Of a DNA stretch of 64,000 nucleotides, positions 24,766 through 32,684 are shown piece after piece. Below the pieces are notes generated by a model. That model worked only from the letters and a program-made list of their open reading frames with translations, did not search any database and had not been told where the DNA came from. Numbering within the stretch: position 1 is the stretch's first letter; each line of letters begins with the position of its first letter. Source of the DNA: Spinacia oleracea (Eukaryota > Streptophyta > Magnoliopsida > Caryophyllales > Amaranthaceae). The stretch covers positions 139,690,361-139,754,360 of the forward strand of contig NC_079492.1 of the NCBI RefSeq assembly GCF_020520425.1. Reading direction: 5' to 3'. Position numbers and translations under genes: made by a program.

Positions 24766-26481
24766 ATGGTTTCTGATTGGTCAATGTTGGTTAATGATCT
24801 ACTTTGTAAAATAGCATTGAAAGTAGATGATGCAGAAGACTTGATTTATTTCTCAGCGGCATGTTGTTCATGGCGTCATGCTTATACTATGGTTAAAAGC
24901 AAGTGGACCGCAAAAATGCCATGGTTGATGTTAACGGAGAAGACCAAACATAACCGTAATCGTCTTCGTAAAATATATTGTCCTAGCAAGAAAAAGTGTT
25001 ATCAATTAAAACTCCCTCAAACTTTTGGGGCTAGATGTTGGGGTACATCCTCTGGTTGGATTGTAACAAGTGATCTTAAACTAGAGTTGCATCTATTTAA
25101 CCCGTTAACTCAGGTTCGCATTCGCCTCCCTAACCCTCCTAAATATAAACTTGACCTACATCAACTAAGAAAGTTAGGAGTATGTGTATGTGATAGTCTT
25201 GCCAACAACAATAACGACGTTGTCAAAGAAAATGAAATTAATTTTGCGTGGGAAAGAACACGTCAAGTGGAAAAGTTAATTGTTTTAGGAGACGACAAAG
25301 ACGATTATGTTGTTGTGGTTATATATAGTGCTGCTATGGGCCGCGTAGCTTATATAAGGCCGAACGATAAAGCGTGGACATTAGTTACAACGCCAGATTC
25401 GACTCCCCCATATTGGTCATGTGTAGCGTATAGACCTGGTTATCGGGCGGGGCGGGTCAGGATCGGTGCGGATCAAAAGAGGGTCGGGTATTGAAAGGTT
25501 TATTTTTAGCGGGTCGATAATGGGCGGGTCATTAGTGGGCGGGTCAATAAACGAGCAATGAAAAATGAAAAACAAAAGAGCCATGTGCAAGTACAAGTAA
25601 ATACGAAGCTATACACGTAATTTTTTGTATCATTACTATTTTAATTTTCAAAATAATTGTAGTATAAGTTTGACCCTATAATGACCATGTCCAATAAAGA
25701 CCCTGTCCAATAAGAGCTCTGCCCAATAAAAGCCCTATTAACTTGACCCTAACCCTATAACCATTGGACTACCCCGTCCAATAACCATGTCTAGTAGCGT
25801 ATGATGTTGTGCGTCGCGGTTCACAAATTCTGATCTTATATGGTAGTGGTGGGTTAGGGTGTTTCGACATTAATGATAATAAGAATGTAGATGATGATCA
25901 AGTTCAAGGCGGACAATCTGTAACAGCCATGGAATATGTGCCTCCGGATTTGAAACGTATGCAATGGATACATATGGGGCATCGTACTCTATACTTGGTG
26001 GAGGCGTTTGATGACATTCTTATGCTTCTTCGTTACTCCGTATAAGTTTACCATGTGGGATGGTGTGAATGATCCTCCTAATGAAGAAGATATTGTCTAT
26101 GATCCTCCTCCTAATGCAGATATTGATATTGACTTTGATCTTCCTAATGAAGATATTGTCTATGAAACAGTAGATATTGAAGTACACAAGCTTAATTTTG
26201 ACACAAAAAAATGGGATGAAATTAAAGATATAGGTGATGTCGCATTATTTGTGGGAAATAATTGTTCTATGGCAGTTCGTGCATCAGATATTCCTAATTG
26301 CAAACGCAATTGTATTTATTTTACTGATGATGAGGTGTCTCTCTGGTTTAGACCCAAACTTCACGGAGGACATGATATGGGAGTTTTTCATCTAGAGAAT
26401 GATGAAATTGAAAAGGTTTATGAAGGAGATGATATACATTCAACATTCTGCCCTCCTTTATGGTTTTTGCCTAAGTTTTAA
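24766..26481 (+). pseudogene. F-box/DUF295 (KIB-type) gene broken by a MITE and a 7-bp scar
   Basis: The N-terminus MVSDWSMLVNDLLCKIALKV with FSAACCSWRHAY resembles the degenerate F-box of the plant DUF295 (KIB beta-propeller) family. The C-terminal part has the family signature VDIEVHKLNFDTKKWDEIKD followed by GNNCSMAV and NCIYFTDD. Two lesions interrupt it: a 363-bp hAT MITE (25431-25793) with an 8-bp target duplication, and a 7-bp insertion CTCCGTA (26036-26042). Bridging these two (24766-25430, 25802-26035, 26043-26481) gives 446 codons (445 aa) in one frame with no other stop. The gene therefore died recently, or functional alleles still exist. Such proteins usually act as substrate receptors in SCF ubiquitin ligases; the substrate is unknown. 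Confidence 0.85.
25431..25793. mobile_element. hAT-type MITE inserted in the DUF295 gene
   Basis: The 363-bp element has imperfect terminal inverted repeats, TAGACCTGGTTATCGGGCGG at the left and TAGACATGGTTATTGGACGG (reverse complement of the right end). It has a perfect 8-bp target duplication GTAGCGTA (25423-25430 and 25794-25801). No transposase. The interior has GGGCGGGTC and TGTCCAATAA direct repeats. Confidence 0.9.
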
Positions 26482-27600
26482 ATTTTGAATAGCACCATCC
26501 ACCTCCATCAGAGGAAGTATTTGCGCATATCAGATATGTATAGGCAAATACATATCAGAACAAAAGACAAAATAGGAAAAAGGACAAAAAAGAAAGTAAA
26601 TGGTACTTTTTAAAACAAAAATGGTACTTTTTTTTACAGAATGATACTTTTTTTTTACAGAACGGTACTTTTTTAAACATGAATGATACTTCTTTTTTTG
26701 TCTTTTAGCTATTTGTCTTTTAGTTGATATGTGTGTTGCCACACATATCAGATATGCGAAAAAACAACCTCTCATCCATCATCCCCTCGCCCTTTTTAAG
26801 TTTTAAATCTTGAAGACAGTTCTTGGTTGGCTTAAGAACTCGAGTTTATTTTCATTTATGTCTCAGAGATCGATATCTTAGGTAAACAAATTTCCGAGTG
26901 ATTGCCATGAAATTCTTGAAGTTCCATTTTACATACCTTGGTTACTTTGAAGATTCAGCTGTGAGCTTGTGAGTTGTGACTATGGGCATTTTTGAGGCTA
27001 TCATTTTGTCTTTTAATGGCTTGCAATTTAAATGGTATGCATCTTCTCAAGTTGTTTTCAGTTTAGAAAGATTATTGTCGTCAAATGGGTTGGTTCCGTG
27101 CTTCTATGGTTTTAGGTTTTCTGGTGGCTTGGTTTTCATGGAGCTTGTTCGTTTATACGGCTTTTTTGAGGAAGTGTTTCAGAAGATGTTCAAAAAGCCA
27201 GACCTAATGTGCAATATTATGCATTTTCTATATAAGTGTAGATTTATTTATTTTTGGTTTATTTATGAATTGGCTTGTTGGCTCATGATTATCTTTCTAT
27301 TTTATTTTAGTCTACTCTATTCTATTCTAGTCGTCGAGTTTATGTTGATCTTTCTATTTTATTTTACTCTATTCTATTCCAGTCTTCAAGTTTTAATGTG
27401 ATAAAGGAGATAATCAATGCTTTTCTAAAGACTTGCTTGGATAAATTAGCATTTGCGTAACATTATTTTATTTGTGTATGAATGAGAATTTGCCTAATTA
27501 TTGGACTAGATCAAGCTTTCATTTTGTAAAGCCAAAGAGAGAGTATGGATTTACATACTCCATTCAATGTTTTTTCAGTCTTACGTTACAATGTTGCATT
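26482..27600. other. 3' flank of DUF295 gene with a small minisatellite
   Basis: From about 26598 to 26700 there are four degenerate copies of a unit containing ATGGTACTTTTT / ATGATACTT followed by an A- or T-rich tail, about 28 bp each. A related unit, in the other orientation, forms the array at 53259-53401. A 141-codon open frame at 26976-27401 is hydrophobic and low in complexity; I do not consider it a gene. Confidence 0.6.
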
Positions 27601-27629
27601 TGAATTAACATTCAGCCTTGCCTCCACTA

Positions 27630-27770
27630 TAACTAGTATTTTATGCACGCGATCCGTGCGTGGATTTTAGAAATTTTATTGTGCCTAGTATTTCATGCAT
27701 GCGATGCGTGCGGAATTTTAATTTTATTGTGCCTAGTATTTCATGCAGGCAATGCGTGCAGAATTTTACA
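27630..27770. repeat. Three tandem copies of a roughly 50-bp unit
   Basis: The unit reads approximately TGTGCCTAGTATTTCATGCA, then a short GC-rich palindrome-like part (GCGATGCGTGCGGA), then AATTTTATT. Copies start near 27630, 27682 and 27732 and differ by a few bases, mainly in the GC-rich part. Confidence 0.75.
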
Positions 27771-27969
27771 AAATCATTGGCAAAGTCCATATTTTGCGAT
27801 ATTGAGGTCATACAATACTCGTAGCCTTACATGACGAATTATCGAATCGTATGACCAATTAAAGCTATTAAAAAACTTAACGTTATTTTTATACAACTAA
27901 CATATCCCATCGAAAAACCAAAACTGAAGTACTGAAAGTAAAGTTATTAAACATACAAAATAGTAAGTA

Positions 27970-28137
27970 TCACTTTCTTCTTTTGCTTGCAATATATTTG
28001 TTTAACCACATGCACTCCTCCGCCCAATCGAGATGCAACAAATAACCAACCGTATACGAATGTTCAGGATTAAAAGCTCTGTTTCCGAAACATGAAAATA
28101 CTTTTTCCATCACTCGATTACGTCCATTAGGCTGCAT
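27970..28137 (-). CDS. 55-codon open frame of unknown function (possible terminal exon)
   Basis: The minus strand is open from ATG 28137 to TGA 27970. It has a protein-like composition: HSYTVGYLLHLDWAEECMWL followed by NKYIASKRRK, with a basic C-terminus. Just upstream, TTTTTTAACATTCATGCAG resembles a splice acceptor, so it could be a last exon rather than a complete gene. I do not recognise the family. No other exon was found nearby. It could also be transposon-derived. Confidence 0.35.
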   Translation of the reverse strand: MQPNGRNRVMEKVFSCFGNRAFNPEHSYTVGYLLHLDWAEECMWLNKYIASKRRK

Positions 28138-28506
28138 GAATGTTAAAAAATATATTAAGATGTAAAAACAACATGATCGAGTTAATTATAAAAAAAAATT
28201 ATCTTGTTAGAGTATTAGATTGAAACCTGTTGAAAACTGATTTTATTTCAGTAGCTAAACAACCTAATTTAAATATTTTATTTTGTTTCCTTTTTCTTTT
28301 CTGCTAAAACAAAAATTTCAATTTAAAATAAAATAAAAAGGCAAATGAATTAGTAAATTAAAGTAAATATTTTATTTTGATGCTTTTTATTTTTATTTTC
28401 CGCTAAAATAAAAGTCTATTCATTTTCGTTTTAATAAAGTTCGAAGAACGGACCTGTAATCAAACATAACTTGTCAAGTTAATAAGAGATAGGGTCTTTT
28501 CGGAGA

Positions 28507-28811
28507 ATGGGCCGGCCCATTTCGTTCGGATATGTTGACAATAGGGTCTTTTCTTTCCAAATTCTAACCCTAATTTATTTTTGTTGCTCCTTTCTCTCTC
28601 ATTCTTATCTGCCGCTCTCCTCTCTCTCCTGAACATATTAGATTTTTGTTTCTCTTGCTTGCTATCACTCCGTTCTCTCTCCTCATTGCTACTTTCCTTC
28701 ATTTCTCTCCTCAGAAAATGGTTTCTCATATTATCCCTCCTTTTCTCTCTCCTCTTTCCAACTATTTTAAGTTTTAACATCTTAGAAATTAAAAATGGCG
28801 AAAACCTTCAG
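28507..28811 (+). promoter_or_regulatory. Orphan housekeeping-type promoter, leader and start codon
   Basis: The palindrome ATGGGCCGGCCCAT (28507-28520) contains two overlapping site II (GGCCCA/TGGGCC) elements. It is followed by a telo-box TAACCCTAA (28565-28573), a long CT-rich leader and ATGGCGAAAACC at 28795. This combination is typical of ribosomal-protein and other growth-related plant genes. The frame runs only MAKTFRNR before it enters the primer-binding site and LTR of the Gypsy element. Either a gene was cut off here by the element, or a promoter fragment was carried along with it. Confidence 0.5.
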
Positions 28812-28820
28812 AAACCGTTT

Positions 28821-28837
28821 CCCCGGCAACGGCGCCA
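28821..28837 (-). promoter_or_regulatory. tRNA-Asp-type primer-binding site next to the truncated LTR copy
   Basis: TGGCGCCGTTGCCGGGG on the minus strand is complementary to the 3' end of plant tRNA-Asp. It follows the LTR end by five bases, as in the intact 5' end of the element at 37670-37686. A primer-binding site here is unexpected for a 3' LTR. Confidence 0.85.
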
Positions 28838-28842
28838 AAATT

Positions 28843-29763
28843 TGACAGGCTAAATCGCACTCCTATCAAAGATAAACCTAACGTTCACCAACTAAAAATA
28901 TAGTAAGGGAAGCAGGGATCGTATCCACAGGGAAACAGTGTTCTTTCTACTATTAATTAACTAATCTAGACTACTGGTAACAAAGAGTTGGATTGGTTTG
29001 TACGTATATTAAACTAAGGCAAATAATCAAACTAGAATATTACAATATTAAGGAAATCTAGGGCAGCGGTTCACCATAAACACAGACCGGGATTGGACAA
29101 CAGACAATAACAATCAATTAACAATCATAACTAGGAAATCATGCATCTCTCGAATCTTATGAATTCCTTAGGATAGAACAACTAGCGGGCTCTCGCTACG
29201 TACTAGAAATAATTCCTATCTAATAGCCACAGACCAAAAACATCAGATTTATACCTCTCGGCGCATAATCTAAGGTTAATCAAACTCAAATCAAAATAGT
29301 CCGGCCGAACAGAATTGACGAGCAATAATAATAAGCTATAGAAATTATAATCAATCAACCAAATATCATGTCCACGTATAATCCCAATCATGCATTCAAG
29401 GATCCCCTAAACCCTAGAAATTAAACTACTCACTCATGATAATAAATAACAAAGCAATTAACATAATAGAAAACATGATTAAAGAAATAAACTGAATTAG
29501 AACAAGAAGCAATACCTAATTGAAGAACAATGAATAATGAAAGCTGGAATTTTTGATTGAAAATAAAACTAAGTGTTGGAACCAATTTGAGAGAATAATA
29601 AGCTAAGAAAATAAACTAAGGTTAAAAACTAATAAAAAAGGTGTCACTAAAAATATAAGGGGCTAGTATTTATAGTTTGCCCAAAATCGGAAATAAAAAC
29701 TCGCGAAATATGCTGGAGGTTGGCGTCGCCCGATCGGGCAATGTGCTCGATAGTCGGCCCGAT
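28843..29763 (-). repeat. Truncated Gypsy LTR (copy B)
   Basis: The sequence is almost identical to 37692-38612. I see only two differences over about 920 bp: C/T near 29305 versus 38155, and T/A near 29631 versus 38482. It keeps the LTR terminus (TGACAGG on the plus strand), the TATA box at 29667-29674 and one GCCCGATCGGGC palindrome (29728-29739). It breaks off inside the palindrome region, at about 29763, into Copia sequence. Confidence 0.9.
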
Positions 29764-30430
29764 TGGTTCAATAATGTATGCTATGATATGTACACGCCCG
29801 GATGTTGCGTACGCACTCAGTGCTACGAGCAGATACCAGTCAGACCCAGGAGAGGCGCATTGGACTGCTGCCAAGAATATTCTGAAGTACCTGAAAAGGC
29901 ACAAAGATGACTTCCTGGTCTATGGTGGAGTTGATGAATTAATTGTTAAAGGCTATACGGACGCAAGTTTCCAAACCGACAGAGATGATTTCAGATCACA
30001 GTCTGGGTTTGTCTTCTGCCTCAATGGGGGTGCAGTAAGCTAGAAAAGTGCTAAGCAAAGCACCATTGCGGATTCTACAACTGAAGCGGAGTACATTGCT
30101 GCACATGAAGCAGCAAAGGAAGCTATATGGCTAAGGAAGTTCATAGGTGAACTTGGTGTAGTCCCCTCCATTAAAGGACCAATAGCCCTGTATTGTGATA
30201 ATAACGGAGCTATTGCACAGGCAAAGGAGCCTAGACACCACCAGAGAGTCAAGCATGTACTTCGTAGATTTCACCTTCTACGAGAGTTCGTTGAAAGAAA
30301 AGAAGTCGAGATAAACAAGATTGGAACTGATGACAACATATCAGATCCATTGACTAAACCTCTGCCGCAGGCGAAGCACAACTCGCACACTGCAGCTATG
30401 GGAATCAAGCATATTGGAGAATGGCTTTGA
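29764..30430 (+). pseudogene. Copia pol C-terminus (end of RT plus RNase H), one nonsense mutation
   Basis: The frame encodes the end of the Copia reverse transcriptase and the RNase H domain, with recognisable motifs: CTRPDVAYAL, YTDASFQTDRDDFRSQSGFV, ADSTTEAEYIAAHEA, LYCDNNGAIAQA and ISDPLTKPL. At about 30041 a TAG replaces the Trp usual in this position (AVS-stop-KSAKQS). The frame has no start and is cut off at its 5' end by the junction with the Gypsy LTR. Confidence 0.9.
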
Positions 30431-31609
30431 TATCCCTGTTTAATGTTTTAAAGTTTTAGAGTTTAAATCTTTGTAAAACATTATTGGTTAATCATTCACA
30501 ATAAATGAAAAGAATTCATTTTTCCATTTAATTTGTGGTTTATTAAATGATGAGTCCCTTCAATTTGACGATATATTCAAGATAGACTGTCAGGACCAGT
30601 CCTGTGACTAAGAAATGTCTATCAAGTGAACTTGAATGTCAAAGGTTGAAAATGGTCCCTAGTCGGAGTTTTCTATAAAATTGGACGCATAGAAAACGTT
30701 AGACGATTAGAATGCAAGATGACTAGTAGTTCTGTTTCTTGAACTATGTGGACATGGCAATGTCATAATCATTTGCATAGATACTTACTTTGGGAAGACT
30801 AGTATCGGACAAGACCTATGAAACTTTACTGTAAGAGATGAAAATCTGTCATAAGTAAATTTCATTAAAATTATTAGACACTAAATCCTCAATACATGAG
30901 TGATTTGAGATTACTTGTTTGAGAACTGGTTGCTTTGACGTTGACCAACCGTCGCACCGTAAAAGGAGGCTATAAAGGCAACGCTCAGGTAATCACCTAT
31001 CAAACGAAGTCTAATCTCAAGATTGCAAGATTGGGATTGTCCTCCCATAAATCGGGATGAGATGCTTAAAAGTTGTACAAGGCCACTCGGAGAGCTAGAA
31101 ACTGTGAAATGCATGGCCGTGCTCGGATGAATCATAGGCTATGATTATCTGTTTATTTGATCAGTTGAACTCTGAAACCGAGGAACACCTCTGGACATAA
31201 TAAGGATGACAACTCTTACCTTATGTTCAAGAGCAACCATCGAGCGACAAAGGAATTAGGAAATGCACACTTGTCCCTAAGGACAAGTGGGAGACTGAAG
31301 GAAATAATGCCCTTGGTCCAAGTATGCATTCTATGTTAAGTCTAATAAGTGCGGTTCAGTATTAATTAACAAGTTAATAATTCAGTAAGATCAAGTGAGA
31401 TGAATGCCTAGCTAGAGGCCGCTTCAGTTCAAGTGGAATTAATGATATTAATCCACAGCTTACTCTTGACTGAACCCGTAGGGTCACACAAATAGTACGT
31501 AAACGGATCAAGTATTTAATGGCATTAAATACTCCATCTATGGATATTCGGAATCGACGGATCTTGGTTTCAGTGGGAGCTGAGATCGTCACAGGCAAGA
31601 AATGAATAC

Positions 31610-31930
31610 TCCGGAAATGATGATATTGCCGGAAACGGAAATATGGATCGTATCGGAAATATAAATATTATCCAAGTCGTAGATGTTGCCGGAAACGGAA
31701 ACATGGTACGTATCAGAAAATATTATCGGAAATGGAAATATTGCCGGAATCGGAAATATTGCCGGAAACGGAAAAATTGTCAGAAACGGAAATATTATCG
31801 GAATCGGAAAATAATTCCGGAAACGGAAATATTAAATATTTGTTCGAAACGGAAATTAATTCCGGAATCGGAAATATTAAATGTTCTTCGTATCGGAAAA
31901 GAATTCCGGAATCGGGAATTTAATCGGAAG
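31610..31930 (+). repeat. Minisatellite in Copia LTR (GCCGGAAACGGAAATATT-type unit)
   Basis: About fifteen degenerate units of roughly 16-26 bp share the core GGAAACGGAAATATT or GGAATCGGAAATATT. Array position upstream of the LTR TATA box suggests a U3 enhancer-like repeat. Open frames read through it are repeat artefacts. Confidence 0.85.
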
Positions 31931-32290
31931 CGTATCGTACGAATTAGCATCGGACGAGGCCCGCTAGACGAAGGCCCAGCACGAAGCCAGGCCATCGCCC
32001 AGCGAGCCGCACGCAGCAACGCACGCCTCGACCAGGCCCAGCGCAAGGCCAGGCCCAGCCAAGGGCGCGCGCGCGCACGCAGCACCGCACATGGGTTGTG
32101 CGCTTGTCGCAAGGCCTGCGAAGGTGCACGGCTTGTACGATGCGTGTGCGGGAAATCCTAATTCTATTAGGATTCATGCGAAGATTAAAATCCTAATCTT
32201 ATTAGATTTGCTTTGTTATTTAGAGTCCTAATAAAGTTCTAATTAACAAATCCACATCCTAGTAGGATTACAATTCCTTTTCCATACCTC

Positions 32291-32298
32291 TATAAATA
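32291..32298 (+). promoter_or_regulatory. TATA box of Copia LTR
   Basis: TATAAATA, followed by AGGGCC, lies in the downstream third of the LTR on the same strand as the Copia coding sequence, the expected place for the U3 promoter. Confidence 0.6.
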
Positions 32299-32668
32299 AG
32301 GGCCTAGGGTCATTATTTATACACAAGTTTTCAAGTATTCAAAGCTAGGATTTTTAAGCAGAAAAATCAGCCATAACTCTTGCCCATTTAGCCGAAAATA
32401 AGTAGTACCTTAAAGGCGATTCTAGTTGGTCAATCTTAAGGCGGATCCGGACGTGCTGTGGACTATCTACGGAGGGACGACACTTGGAGTCTTAAAGACT
32501 TGTTCTTGTTCGGTTCGGGCGCAGCTAGGGAAGGCACGCAACAAAGAGTATGCATCTAAACTATGTTAAATGATTATGTGTAAATAATATGTTTTCCTGG
32601 CTTTATGGTTTTTCCGCATGATTTATGAATTGTCATATGTATCATAACCTAACAAAACACACATATCA

Positions 32669-32684
32669 AACTCCCCCAAGCTAG
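32669..32684 (-). promoter_or_regulatory. Gypsy polypurine tract
   Basis: On the minus strand AGCTTGGGGGAGTT immediately precedes TGATATGTGTGTTT, which is the first 14 bp of the Gypsy LTR (compare the 5' LTR start at 39151). This fixes the 3' LTR start and shows that the Copia element inserted 14-15 bp into it. A similar tract (GCTTGGGGGGTG) is at about 34185-34196. Confidence 0.75.

Larger units (their letters stand above)
29764..32654 (+). mobile_element. 5'-truncated Copia retrotransposon
   Basis: It starts abruptly inside the reverse transcriptase (GSIMYAMICTRPDVAYAL), runs through RNase H to a stop at 30428-30430, then about 865 bp of non-coding DNA. A purine-rich tract (GGACAAGTGGGAGAC) ends at 31295, immediately before a 3' LTR of about 1.36 kb (31296-32654, TG...CA). 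The 5' LTR, gag, protease, integrase and most of the reverse transcriptase are missing. Confidence 0.88.
31296..32654 (+). repeat. Copia 3' LTR with internal minisatellite
   Basis: The LTR begins TGAAGGAAATAATGCCC after the purine tract and ends CCTAACA. It contains a tandem array at about 31610-31930, a GC-rich block at about 31945-32150 built on GGCCCAGC-like words, and a TATA box TATAAATA at 32291-32298, which would place transcription start near 32320. Confidence 0.8.

Noticed and set aside
26976-27401. 141-codon open frame after the DUF295 gene
   Set aside because: Composed mainly of Phe, Leu, Tyr and Ile from T-rich DNA, with two internal repeats of FLFYF. No domain and no context.
28460-28780. 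106-codon Arg/Glu/Lys-rich frame on the minus strand
   Set aside because: It is the antisense of a CT-rich 5' leader; composition explains it.
31643-32177. Long frames on both strands across the Copia LTR
   Set aside because: They come from the minisatellite and the GC-rich block of the LTR; residue composition is Arg/Ala-rich and repetitive.
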